Positions 6,215-13,076 of a stretch of 19,323 nucleotides of DNA are shown here, in pieces. Made by a program: the position numbers and the translations under genes. The stretch is from Actinomycetota bacterium (GTDB lineage Bacteria; Actinomycetota; Aquicultoria; Aquicultorales; Aquicultoraceae), in the NCBI GenBank assembly GCA_030017355.1, contig JASEIR010000019.1, positions 1-19,323 on the forward strand, read 5' to 3'. Positions within the stretch are counted from its first letter, which is position 1, and every line of letters begins with the position of its first letter. The notes under the pieces are model-generated. The model did no database searches. It was not told the origin of the DNA and was given only the letters and a program-made list of their open reading frames with translations.

Positions 6215-6441
6215 AAAGGGTGGGGGTGAGAAATGGACGGAAGACCGGGGACGGTAGACCGGAGACGAATTAAGGAGCGGGCGGGGGACCGGTACATGAA
6301 CAGACTGGGGGTGAGAGCAGCAAAAGAAGAACTGTCATTGCGGGAAGCCTGTAGGGCGCGACGTGGCAATCTCAATCCCTCTATTAAGACCCAAAGACCA
6401 ACTATCTATTTTCCATTCACCGGTCTTCTATTGGCTTTTGG
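6215..6441. other. Gene-free spacer with GC-rich repeat and TCATTGCG element copy 2
   Basis: After the array come GC-rich GACCGG/GACCGGAGACG-type motifs (6237-6295), CAAAAGAAGAAC, and the TCATTGCG element at 6333-6373. A TTGGCTTTTGGCTATTGGC-type repeat then runs into the stop codon of the PIN toxin gene. No gene or promoter is supported. Confidence 0.5.
6333..6373 (+). repeat. TCATTGCG palindromic repeat, copy 2
   Basis: A 41-bp copy beginning TGTCATTGCGGGAAGCC and ending GTGGCAATCTC. The ATTGC/GCAAT arms are kept, and the inner stem is GCC-TGTA-GGGC. It follows CAAAAGAAGAAC, as copy 3 does. Confidence 0.75.
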
Positions 6442-6819
6442 CTATTGGCTGGTTTTGATAAATCTAACATTTGGTAGTTCTGCAAAATGTGAATCTGAAG
6501 TAGCAACCTCGCAGTTGTTTGCCATTGCCGTCGCGTAGACAATTGCATCTGCCATAGGCAAACCCTTATCAAGGCTTATATCTGCAGCGGATAGCGATAT
6601 GCTTATGTCAAGAGGTATAACTTTTGTCTTTTGCATTTGAGCCACTGCAATAAGCGCATCCTCTTCGCGCCTTTCGCGCTTAATTTTCTTGTAGACTTCA
6701 TAGATCACGATTGCGGGTGTTACTATTTGAGAAAGGTCACTTAGGAACTGAGCATAATCGTTGGCCAAGGGCCCGTCAGCGAAATATTCTATCCATCCGA
6801 AAGAGTCGACGACGATCAA
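6442..6819 (-). CDS. vapC: PIN-domain toxin (VapC-like RNase)
   Basis: A complete 125-residue PIN protein, probably a Mg-dependent RNase that cuts a specific RNA when free of its antitoxin. The acidic active-site residues are D5 (IVVDSFGWIEYF), E41 (IYEVYKKIKR), D91 (LPMADAIVYATA) and D109 (ATSDSHF). Length is normal. The start is TTG at 6819 with AGGAG at 6825-6829, a 5-nt gap. It overlaps the antitoxin stop by four bases (TTGA), implying translational coupling. The 3' end lies in a TTGGC-type repeat, but the catalytic core is intact. Specific RNA target unknown. Confidence 0.9.
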   Translation of the reverse strand: MIVVDSFGWIEYFADGPLANDYAQFLSDLSQIVTPAIVIYEVYKKIKRERREEDALIAVAQMQKTKVIPLDISISLSAADISLDKGLPMADAIVYATAMANNCEVATSDSHFAELPNVRFIKTSQ

Positions 6820-7025
6820 AGGCGCTCCTCCTCTTCTCGAATCCCGCTTCTATCCATTCCTCTAATAAATCCTCTAAGATCTTTAAGCGGCCTGTCAGGA
6901 ACTAGATTTATTAAACCTTCTCTTACTATGATCTGCATTTTTTGTCCCTTTTTAAGGTTTAAGCGATCCCTGACTTCTTTTGGAATAACAATTTGATATT
7001 TTTGCGATAGGCTTACCTCGCTCAC
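6816..7025 (-). CDS. vapB: AbrB/SpoVT-domain antitoxin (VapB-like)
   Basis: A 69-residue antitoxin. Residues 4-45 form a swapped-hairpin AbrB domain (QKYQIVIPKEVRDRLNLKKG, then IIVREGLINLVP), which binds operator DNA as a dimer. The C-terminal tail (about 48-69, ending EEEERL) would wrap the PIN toxin. The start is GTG at 7025 with AGGAGG at 7034-7039, an 8-nt gap. The ATG at 7030 is out of frame. The toxin gene follows with a 4-bp overlap. A diverged copy of this gene's 3' half survives at 5397-5494. Confidence 0.9.
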   Translation of the reverse strand: MSEVSLSQKYQIVIPKEVRDRLNLKKGQKMQIIVREGLINLVPDRPLKDLRGFIRGMDRSGIREEEERL

Positions 7026-7062
7026 CTCATTAACCTCCTCTGATTATTATCGAATAGTCTAG

Positions 7063-7091
7063 AGTATAACATTACTAATATCCATCAGCAA
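7063..7091 (-). promoter_or_regulatory. Promoter of the AbrB-PIN operon
   Basis: On the minus strand TTGCTG (7086-7091) and TATACT (7063-7068) are separated by 17 bp. The expected transcription start near 7056 leaves about 30 nt before the GTG at 7025, with the SD site in between. Confidence 0.7.
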
Positions 7092-7119
7092 GATGTATTA
7101 CATTTTGCTGATGGATATT
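7077..7119. promoter_or_regulatory. Perfect 15-bp inverted repeat, likely AbrB-PIN operator
   Basis: The arms AATATCCATCAGCAA (7077-7091) and TTGCTGATGGATATT (7105-7119) pair perfectly around a 13-bp centre. The left arm contains the -35 element of the toxin-antitoxin promoter, so binding here would block transcription. Conditional repression by the antitoxin-toxin complex is the usual mode for such modules. Confidence 0.65.
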
Positions 7120-7149
7120 CAACATTTTGGCATTGTAGCGGTAGCTCTT

Positions 7150-7316
7150 CTGCCCGTCTCTGGTCCCCGGTCAGTTGTTACGGCAGCTTGCGGTCTGCAG
7201 TCACGGTCATTTCAACAGCGGTCTTGGTCTGCGGCTGGCCATCGACGGTCATTTCAACAGCGGCTGGCGGTCTGCAGTCGGCGGTCACTTCAATGGCGGT
7301 CGGCAGTTGCCACTTG
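7150..7316. repeat. Degenerate GC-rich repeat cluster
   Basis: Motifs of the GGCGGTCTGCAGTCGGCGGT family are interleaved with ACGGTCATTTCAACAGCGG at 7203-7221 and 7245-7263, plus a diverged third copy at 7281-7299. Frames across it encode only Arg/Ser/Val-rich low-complexity peptides with no SD sites, so I treat it as noncoding. It separates the AbrB-PIN operator from the regulator gene. Confidence 0.65.
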
Positions 7317-7341
7317 CAAAGCATGAAAAATATCCAAATCC

Positions 7342-7420
7342 TTGATAAAACAAGCAAAACTATGGTATGTTCAAACTATGAACATTTGCCAACATGGGAT
7401 AACAGACAAACGAAATGTTC
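7342..7420 (+). promoter_or_regulatory. Promoter and half-site array upstream of the winged-helix regulator
   Basis: TTGATA (7342-7347) and TATGTT (7366-7371) lie 18 bp apart. ATGTTC (7367-7372) overlaps the -10 and pairs with GAACAT (7380-7385). GAACATTT (7380-7387) also pairs with AAATGTTC (7413-7420). Three alternating half-sites around the start of transcription suggest an operator, perhaps for the regulator itself. Confidence 0.5.
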
Positions 7421-7457
7421 TTAAAAATTCTTAAAGCCGGGTTAGCAAAGTGGAGTT

Positions 7458-8078
7458 TTGTCAATAGTGAAAGAGAACGATGTTTTTCTAAAAGAAACTG
7501 AAGCTTTACATAGTCTGCGTGCATTAGAAGAGATTGAGAAAAACCCCAAGATTTCTCAGCGAGAGCTCTCAAATCGGCTGGGCGTTGCCCTTGGCATCAC
7601 TAACTCACTTCTTAAAACCCTGGTACGCAAAGGGTTAATCAAAATCAGAGGCAACAACAATCGATCCTTAACATATCACCTAACACATGCCGGCGTGTTG
7701 GCAAAAAGCAAGCTAGCCATGCAGTGGACTTTAAATACAATCGACTTTTACCGCCAAGCAAGGCGGGATGTGGCAGCAAAATTAGCAGAGCTGGCAGGCC
7801 AAGGTGTTAAATCTATTGCTTTATACGGTCTTGGGGAGCTGACTGAGATTGCCGCTATTGTAGCCCCGGAGGCCGGCCTAGCTGTGATTGGCTTTGTGGA
7901 CGGCCAGGCATCGGCAGGAGAAAAGACGGTTTTGGGTTACCCGGTGATATCGCTTGAGCAGCTTGATGATATCAATCCGGATGCGGTTGTAATCTGCCTT
8001 GGGGCAGGCGATGATACGGGCATAGAAGACCTTAGCCAAAGACTTGAATCAAGCACGCGCCTATACCGGCTTATTTAG
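7458..8078 (+). CDS. Winged-helix regulator with C-terminal Rossmann (PglD_N-like) domain
   Basis: The protein is 206 residues. Residues 16-65 form a MarR-like winged helix (SLRALEEIEKNPKISQRELS, then a recognition helix near 43-58). A coiled linker (85-112) leads to a Rossmann-like half with IALYGLGELTEIAAI (120-134), VIGFVDG (143-149), GYPVISLEQLDDI (160-172) and AVVICLG (176-182). This resembles the nucleotide- or substrate-binding domain of PglD-type sugar acetyltransferases and CoA/NAD-binding proteins. Such two-domain proteins occur in exopolysaccharide clusters, and here the next genes make UDP-glucuronate and a GDP-sugar. It may sense a nucleotide sugar and control the cluster; this is inference. 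The start is TTG 7458 or GTG 7467. TGGAG at 7451-7455 sits close to the first and 11 nt from the second. Confidence 0.8.
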   Translation: MSIVKENDVFLKETEALHSLRALEEIEKNPKISQRELSNRLGVALGITNSLLKTLVRKGLIKIRGNNNRSLTYHLTHAGVLAKSKLAMQWTLNTIDFYRQARRDVAAKLAELAGQGVKSIALYGLGELTEIAAIVAPEAGLAVIGFVDGQASAGEKTVLGYPVISLEQLDDINPDAVVICLGAGDDTGIEDLSQRLESSTRLYRLI

Positions 8079-8109
8079 TTATAACGGCTTATTTAAGAAA
8101 TTTACGGGT

Positions 8110-8136
8110 CGCATAAATTATGCGTCATATGCGTCA
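8110..8136. promoter_or_regulatory. Palindrome plus direct repeats upstream of ugd
   Basis: CGCATAA (8110-8116) and TTATGCG (8118-8124) form a palindrome around one base. TGCGTCA occurs twice (8121-8127 and 8130-8136), with the second copy starting nine bases after the first. The cluster lies 41 bp before the ugd start and may be a protein-binding site. Confidence 0.35.
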
Positions 8137-8176
8137 GCCTAAAGAAATTTTATAAGACATCCCATAAGGAGGAATT

Positions 8177-9589
8177 GTGAAATTAGCTATTATAGGCACC
8201 GGCTATGTTGGTCTGGTCTCAGGCGCGTGCTTTGCTGAGGTGGGCCATCATGTGACCTGTATAGATGAAATTGAGGAAAAGATAAATAGCCTTTTAGCAG
8301 GCAGGATGCCAATTTATGAGCCGGGTCTTGAAGAAATGGTTAAACGCAACAGAAATGAAGGCAGGTTGCATTTTACGACAAATCTAGCCGAAGGAATTGA
8401 TGGTGCTGAAATTATATTTATTGCAGTTGGCACCCCAGCTCTTGAAGATGGCCGAAGCGATCTTTCTTATGTCCGAAAAGCAGCTGTCCAAATAAGCAAG
8501 GCCTTATCAGATAACTTATCAAAAAACTTAGCCAATAATTTAACCAATAACTATGCTGTTATAGCTACTATGAGCACTGTTCCCGTTGGCACATCAGATG
8601 AGATAGAGGCAATTTTGCAGGAAAATTTGCCAGACGATAGGTCGGTAAAAGTTGACGTGGTTTCAAATCCAGAATTTTTGCGTGAGGGTACAGCGGTCTA
8701 CGACCGCATGAATCCGCATCGCATAGTTATAGGGGCTAATAACCAGAGGGCAGCTGATATTGTAAGCCAGGCATATGCTCCCTACAAAGCGCCAATACAT
8801 ATAACTAACAGAGCAACAGCCGAGTTGGCAAAATATGCGTGTAATGCTTTTCTGGCTACCAAAATCTCGTTTATTAACGAGATTGCAAATATATGCGATC
8901 TAGTCGAGGCGGATGTTACGCAAATCGCAAAAATAATGGGGGAAGACCCCCGAATTGGTCCAGAGTTTCTAAGACCTGGCATCGGCTACGGGGGATCATG
9001 TTTCCCAAAGGATACGCGAGCTCTTGACCAGATTGCACGTTCGCAAGGCCATTACTTTGCTCTGCTAAAAGCGGTAATTGAAGTTAACAATGTTCAAAAA
9101 GAGCGTTTTGTTGATAAGATGCGCCAAGCAATAGGCGGTTTTCGAGGTAAGACAATTGGCATACTTGGTCTAGCTTTTAAACCCAATACCGATGATGTAA
9201 GAGAAGCGCCATCGCTTCGGATTATTCCGATATTGTTAGATGAAGGCGCAAAGGTTAAGGCGTATGATCCTATAGCAGGTAAAAATGCCCTTGCTATGCT
9301 AGGTGAAAGAGAAGGATTTGAGATATGCAAAAGCCCATATGAAGCGGCAGCAGATGCTGATTTGCTGGCCATAGTCACTGAATGGCCAGAATTCAAGGAG
9401 CTTGATTTAAGTATTTTGCGATCAGTTATGAAAAAACCAATAGTTTGCGATGGTAGAAATATATACCTGCCAGATGTGATGCTAAATGCTGGGTTTGAAT
9501 ATTATTCAATTGGCCGTCCGAATAAACCAAGTGAAGGCAAGGCGGCAATTGTTTCAATAAATCATGAATCGATAATAGGGGGTAATTAG
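8177..9589 (+). CDS. ugd: UDP-glucose 6-dehydrogenase
   Basis: An NAD-dependent enzyme that oxidises UDP-glucose to UDP-glucuronate in two steps, supplying acidic sugar for exopolysaccharide. The N-terminal Rossmann motif is IIGTGYVGLVSG (5-16). Substrate-domain motifs are VVSNPEFLREG (161-171), ELAKYACNAFLATKISFINE (216-235) and GIGYGGSCFPKDT (268-280) with catalytic Cys275. The C-terminal UDP-binding domain starts near 325 (TIGILGLAFKPNTDDVREAP). UDP-ManNAc dehydrogenases are relatives, but the Cys region favours the UDP-glucose type. Residues 111-126 (SDNLSKNLANNLTNNY) are an unusual four-residue repeat insertion. The GTG start at 8177 follows AAGGAGG (8166-8172) by 4 nt. The next gene starts 4 bp after the stop. 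Confidence 0.94.
   Translation: MKLAIIGTGYVGLVSGACFAEVGHHVTCIDEIEEKINSLLAGRMPIYEPGLEEMVKRNRNEGRLHFTTNLAEGIDGAEIIFIAVGTPALEDGRSDLSYVRKAAVQISKALSDNLSKNLANNLTNNYAVIATMSTVPVGTSDEIEAILQENLPDDRSVKVDVVSNPEFLREGTAVYDRMNPHRIVIGANNQRAADIVSQAYAPYKAPIHITNRATAELAKYACNAFLATKISFINEIANICDLVEADVTQIAKIMGEDPRIGPEFLRPGIGYGGSCFPKDTRALDQIARSQGHYFALLKAVIEVNNVQKERFVDKMRQAIGGFRGKTIGILGLAFKPNTDDVREAPSLRIIPILLDEGAKVKAYDPIAGKNALAMLGEREGFEICKSPYEAAADADLLAIVTEWPEFKELDLSILRSVMKKPIVCDGRNIYLPDVMLNAGFEYYSIGRPNKPSEGKAAIVSINHESIIGGN
8507..8554 (+). repeat. 12-bp tandem repeat inside ugd
   Basis: About four diverged 12-bp units (TCAGATAACTTA, TCAAAAAACTTA, GCCAATAATTTA, ACCAATAACTAT) encode SDNL, SKNL, ANNL and TNNY. They lengthen the loop before the conserved MSTVPVGT strand without breaking the frame. 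Confidence 0.65.
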
Positions 9590-9593
9590 GAGC

Positions 9594-10655
9594 ATGGCAA
9601 AAACGGCGCTTATAACAGGTGTTACAGGCCAGGATGGTGCTTATCTAGCGGAATTTCTGCTAGATAAGGGCTATACTGTGCACGGCATAAAAAGGAGGGC
9701 GTCTTCTTTTAATACGCAAAGGGTCGATCATTTATACACCGATCCGCATGAGGGCCATACAAGGTTTTTCTTGCATTACGGAGATGTAACCGATTCTACC
9801 AATGTTATTCGCTTAATACAGGAAACACAGCCGGATGAGATTTACCACCTAGCAGCCCAGAGCCATGTTCACGTATCCTTTGAATCCCCAGAATATACAG
9901 CTAATGCCGATGCACTTGGAACCCTTCGCCTCTTAGAGGCACTTCGCATACTTAATATGACTGATAAGGTTCGGTTTTATAACGCCGCAACAAGCGAGCT
10001 ATATGGCCTTGTGCAGGAAATCCCACAAACAGAGAAAACGCCGTTTTATCCAAGAAGCCCCTATGCAGCAGCTAAACTTTATAGCTATTGGATAACCGTT
10101 AACTACCGCGAGGCATATAACATTTTTGCAAGCAATGGAATTCTTTTTAATCATGAGTCGCCAATACGCGGTGAGACGTTTGTTACTCGAAAGATAACCA
10201 TGGCGGCAGCCCGCATCAAACTTGGCCTGCAGGATAAGCTCTATCTAGGCAACTTAAATGCTAAGAGAGATTGGGGATATGCAAAGGATTATATTGAGGC
10301 TATGTGGCTTATACTGCAGCATGATGAGCCCGATGATTTTGTAATTGCAACCGGTGAGACCCATTCGGTTAGAGAATTTTGCGAAGAGGCATTTAAAGAG
10401 CTTGGCATAACTCTTAAATGGCAGGGAAGCGGTATAGACGAGAAGGGAATTGATAGCGAAACTGGCAGAGTGCTCATAGAGATTGATCCGAAATATTTTA
10501 GGCCAACCGATGTTGAGCTTTTAATTGGTGATTCATCTAAAGCCCGTGAAAAGCTTGGCTGGCAGCCAAGGGTTACGTTTAAAGAGCTTGTCAAGATTAT
10601 GGTGAAAGCAGATTTTGAGCTCGCCCAGAGAGAACTTAGTTCGTCGATGGTATAG
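9594..10655 (+). CDS. gmd: GDP-mannose 4,6-dehydratase
   Basis: An extended short-chain dehydrogenase that converts GDP-mannose to GDP-4-keto-6-deoxymannose, the precursor of GDP-fucose, GDP-rhamnose and related sugars. The 353-residue length is typical. Visible are the NADP-binding ITGVTGQDGAYL (7-18), HGIKRRASSFNTQR (30-43), HLAAQSHVHVSFESP (85-99), ATSELYG with T133/S134/E135, and catalytic YAAAK (Y157, K161). LFNHESPIRGETFVTRK (184-200) and RDWGYAKDY (225-233) are also strongly Gmd-like. AGGAG at 9588-9592 is only 1 nt from the ATG; AGGGGGT at 9577-9583 is better spaced. It is four bases after ugd, so the two are co-transcribed. The next enzyme in the GDP-sugar path is not in the window. 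Confidence 0.96.
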   Translation: MAKTALITGVTGQDGAYLAEFLLDKGYTVHGIKRRASSFNTQRVDHLYTDPHEGHTRFFLHYGDVTDSTNVIRLIQETQPDEIYHLAAQSHVHVSFESPEYTANADALGTLRLLEALRILNMTDKVRFYNAATSELYGLVQEIPQTEKTPFYPRSPYAAAKLYSYWITVNYREAYNIFASNGILFNHESPIRGETFVTRKITMAAARIKLGLQDKLYLGNLNAKRDWGYAKDYIEAMWLILQHDEPDDFVIATGETHSVREFCEEAFKELGITLKWQGSGIDEKGIDSETGRVLIEIDPKYFRPTDVELLIGDSSKAREKLGWQPRVTFKELVKIMVKADFELAQRELSSSMV

Positions 10656-10710
10656 ATCCATAGTGTGCGACTGGGAAGGGCATAAAAGCAGACCAGAGAC
10701 CAGCAAAAAT

Positions 10711-10827
10711 CCCCTCCCCCTTGAGGGGAGAGCCCATATAATACCCTCCCCCTTGAGGGGTCTCATACAATACCCTCCCCCTTGAGGGGGAGCTAAACCA
10801 AATACCCTCCCCCTTGAGGGGGGAGGG
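10711..10827. repeat. Array of four CCCTCCCCCTTGAGGGG units
   Basis: Units begin near 10711, 10744, 10773 and 10805 with the same linkers (CATATAATA, CATACAATA, AACCAAATA) as the array at 5976-6214. They end with the same GGGGGGAGGGA, AGGGTGGGGGTG tail and then GACCGGAGACGA. These units are better preserved than the first ones of the other array. No coding content. Confidence 0.75.
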
Positions 10828-10880
10828 ACAGGGTGGGGGTGAAAAATGGACCGGAGACGAGGGATAGGCAAAAGAAGAAC

Positions 10881-10920
10881 TGTCATTGCGAGGAGCCCGT
10901 TAGAGCGACGCGGCAATCTC
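10881..10920 (+). repeat. TCATTGCGAGGAGC palindromic repeat, copy 3
   Basis: A 40-bp copy beginning TGTCATTGCGAGGAGCC and ending GCGGCAATCTC. It follows CAAAAGAAGAAC, as copy 2 does, so the array-spacer-palindrome order is the same at both sites. Confidence 0.8.
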
Positions 10921-11106
10921 TTAATAATTAAAAATTCAAAATTCAAAATCAAGGCCCTGAAAGGTCCGCAGCCCTGGTGAACTGTAGGTCTGAAGGGCCG
11001 CAGACCTTAAGCATTTGCTATTGCCTAGGATAAACTTGGACCTTAATAATCCAAAATCCAAAATTCAAAATTCAAAATCAAGGCCCTGAAAGGGCCACAG
11101 CCCTTA
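10921..11106. repeat. Two direct copies of an AT-rich plus AAGGCCCTGAAAGG repeat
   Basis: Copies at 10921-10975 and 11043-11105 share TTAATAAT, AATTCAAAATTCAAAATC and AAGGCCCTGAAAGG(T/G)CC ending CAGCCC. A related third piece, AGGTCTGAAGGGCCGCAGAC, lies near 10987-11006. Short GGCCCT/AGGGCC palindromes occur in them. No gene is present. Confidence 0.65.
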
Positions 11107-11142
11107 AGCGATAGCGAAGGATCTAAAAAATTAAAAATTAAG

Positions 11143-11275
11143 CATTAGCACTCTTTGCAGTAAAAGCAATAACTGGCAGAAGATAAACAGTTATCTACCA
11201 AAAAAGAATTATCATTAGTATTCTTTGGATAAAACAAATACCTGGCAGTAGATAGATAGTTACAACTAGGAGTGA
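11143..11275. repeat. Diverged tandem duplication of about 70 bp
   Basis: The segment starting CATTAGCACTCTTTG at 11143 is repeated from 11213 as CATTAGTATTCTTTG. Conserved blocks are TAAAA/ATAAAA, CTGGCAG and AGATA. It is followed by an AT-rich TTTTGAATTTTGAATTTTG block (11308-11366). There is no ORF with a usable start. This region is the upstream part of the aroA leader. Confidence 0.5.
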
Positions 11276-11375
11276 TAAGCACTTAAGAGCTATATTAAGA
11301 GCTATATATCAATTTTTAATTTTGAATTGCAATTTTGCGTTTTGCATTTTGAATTTTGAATTTTGAGTTGGAACT

Positions 11376-11395
11376 TATAATACGATTTTAGAGGT
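11376..11395 (+). promoter_or_regulatory. -10 box and ribosome-binding site of aroA
   Basis: A perfect TATAAT lies at 11376-11381 and AGAGGT at 11390-11395, ten bases before the ATG at 11406. The -35 region falls in the AT-rich TTTTGAATT repeat and gives only poorly spaced matches (TTGAAT at 11356-11361, 14-bp spacer). Confidence 0.45.
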
Positions 11396-11405
11396 CTGTA
11401 TTTTA

Positions 11406-12695
11406 ATGCAGCTAGTAGTTGAAAAAGCAAGCAGCATAAAAGGTAAAATAACTGTACCTGGCGATAAATCAATATCACACAGGTCGGTTATAATTGGCTC
11501 TATTGCGGATGGCATAACCAACATAACTGGCTTTTTACCTGCTGAGGATTGCTTAAGTACTGTGAAATGTATGGAATTGCTAGGAGTCTATATTGAGCGC
11601 ATAACTGAAACTGAATTAAAAGTTCATGGTGTCGGGCTGAAAGGGTTAAAGGAACCGGATGACATATTGTATACCGGCAATTCAGGAACGACAACCCGAA
11701 TATTGCCCGGGATAATATCTGGCCAAGAACTGTTTGCTGTAATAAATGGCGATGCTTCAATTAGGCGCAGGCCAATGGATAGGGTTGTTAACCCCTTAAG
11801 ATCAATGGGTGCAAAAATCTGGGGTAGATATGGAGGCAGATTCGTGCCTCTAGCTATAAAAGGCTCGCATCTAAAAGGCATAAAATACGACCTTCCCATT
11901 GCTAGCGCACAAGTTAAGACATCCCTTTTGCTAGCGGGGCTTCTTGCAGATGGTGTAACTGAGATCACGGAGCCATTCAAGTCTCGAGATCATACAGAGC
12001 GAATGATGACTTTATTTGGCGCAGATTTGGAAATTAAGGATAACCTGTATAAAATAAGGGGCGGACAAAGTCTAAAAGCTTCAAGGATTGATGTGCCAGG
12101 TGATATTTCAAGTGCAGCTTTCTTTATGGTTGCTGCTCTAATCGTAAAAGATTCATCGCTTTTAATCGAGAATGTAGGTGTAAATGAGACAAGAACTGGA
12201 ATTATAGACGTATTAAATAAAATGAATGCAGATATCAAATTGCTTAACTTAGAAGATGTAAGTAATGAGCCAAGAGCAACTATAGAGATTAATTCTTCTC
12301 AGCTTAAGGCAACTACTATTGAGGGTAATTTGATACCGCGCTTGATAGATGAAATCCCAGTGATTGCGGTTGCAGCAACCCAGGCGAAAGGAAAAACAAT
12401 AATTAAAGATGCTCGTGAGCTTCGTGTTAAGGAAAGCGATCGAATCGCGGCATTAAGCTCAGAATTAAAGAAGATGGGCGCTGATATAGAAGAATTAGAG
12501 GATGGAATAATAATTAATGGTCCAGCAATCCTTAAAGGTGCAAAAGTAAAAAGTTATGGCGACCACCGTATAGCCATGTCTCTTGCTATTGCTGCTTTAG
12601 TAGCAGAAGGCAAGACAACAATAGAAGATGCTGAGTGCATCTCAATATCGTATCCTTCCTTTAAAGATACCCTTTACTCGGTTGCAAACTGGTAG
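11406..12695 (+). CDS. aroA: 3-phosphoshikimate 1-carboxyvinyltransferase (EPSP synthase)
   Basis: This is the sixth step of the shikimate pathway: shikimate-3-phosphate plus phosphoenolpyruvate gives EPSP. The 429-residue length fits. Visible motifs are PGDKSISHRS (18-27, with K21, S22 and R26), TGNSGTTTRILPG (90-102), RPMDRVV (122-128), SAQVKTSLLLAGLLADG (167-183), DEIPVIAVAA (315-324, catalytic D315), RELRVKESDRI (337-347) and GDHRIAMSLAIAAL (385-398). The glycine at 94 in the GNSGTT loop, where a side chain would crowd glyphosate, is present. In many bacteria aroA directly precedes cmk; here two unrelated secreted-protein genes lie between them. Confidence 0.96.
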   Translation: MQLVVEKASSIKGKITVPGDKSISHRSVIIGSIADGITNITGFLPAEDCLSTVKCMELLGVYIERITETELKVHGVGLKGLKEPDDILYTGNSGTTTRILPGIISGQELFAVINGDASIRRRPMDRVVNPLRSMGAKIWGRYGGRFVPLAIKGSHLKGIKYDLPIASAQVKTSLLLAGLLADGVTEITEPFKSRDHTERMMTLFGADLEIKDNLYKIRGGQSLKASRIDVPGDISSAAFFMVAALIVKDSSLLIENVGVNETRTGIIDVLNKMNADIKLLNLEDVSNEPRATIEINSSQLKATTIEGNLIPRLIDEIPVIAVAATQAKGKTIIKDARELRVKESDRIAALSSELKKMGADIEELEDGIIINGPAILKGAKVKSYGDHRIAMSLAIAALVAEGKTTIEDAECISISYPSFKDTLYSVANW

Positions 12696-13076
12696 CCATA
12701 GGCTGAAGATCGGGCCGAGGAGGATAATAAGACACCCGCTAGTTTCTCATCCCCACCCTTGCAGTAATAATATGCGCCTTCAAAGATTTCACATATTTGC
12801 GTGTGAAACGCTTAAGAAAAAAACAATAGATGGGATGTCGTATATAAAAATACTATCTTTTAATAGATAATGCCAACGTATGACAAGAGAACCAACCGTC
12901 ACATCTACTGCATCTAGCTGCATAATCACTCCTTCGCAAAGAACATAGTGCCTCTCCGTATCTATTTTTAGCAACTTATTTAAAGTTTAAATTTTCAGCA
13001 ATTGGAAAAGTTTAGGGGGACCTGAATGTAGGTCAAAGCATGGGAAAAATTGAGTTCTAGCAAAGGAGGTGAATAG
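12696..13076. other. Leader region between aroA and the large secreted-protein gene
   Basis: These 381 bases hold one weak minus-strand small ORF (12789-12923), a 5-bp hairpin GACCT/AGGTC at 13019-13034, and the strong SD AAAGGAGGTGA at 13062-13072. I find no terminator after aroA and no convincing promoter. A long leader or promoter for an alternative sigma factor is possible. Confidence 0.4.
12789..12923 (-). CDS. Possible 44-residue small protein
   Basis: An ATG at 12923 is preceded on the minus strand by AAGGAGTGATT, a near-ideal ribosome-binding site. The frame encodes MQLDAVDVTVGSLVIRWHYL and then a hydrophobic stretch ending at TGA. It has no recognisable family. The only support is the ribosome-binding site and the lack of any other gene here. 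Confidence 0.25.
   Translation of the reverse strand: MQLDAVDVTVGSLVIRWHYLLKDSIFIYDIPSIVFFLSVSHANM

Noticed and set aside
6082..6375. Minus-strand 97-codon ORF rich in Pro/Ser
   Set aside because: It is a translation of the CCCTCC repeat array and neighbouring repeats with no SD.
7093..7424. Two plus-strand ORFs of 77-78 codons
   Set aside because: They lie in the GC-rich repeat cluster, are low-complexity Arg/Ser/Val-rich, lack ribosome-binding sites and overlap the likely operator.
10533..10952. Minus-strand 139-codon ORF
   Set aside because: It runs through the repeat array at 10711-10827 and into the antisense of gmd, with no start signal.
13019..13034. Riboswitch upstream of the large secreted-protein gene
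   Set aside because: Only a 5-bp hairpin is visible, and the sequence does not match the c-di-GMP riboswitch cores I know.
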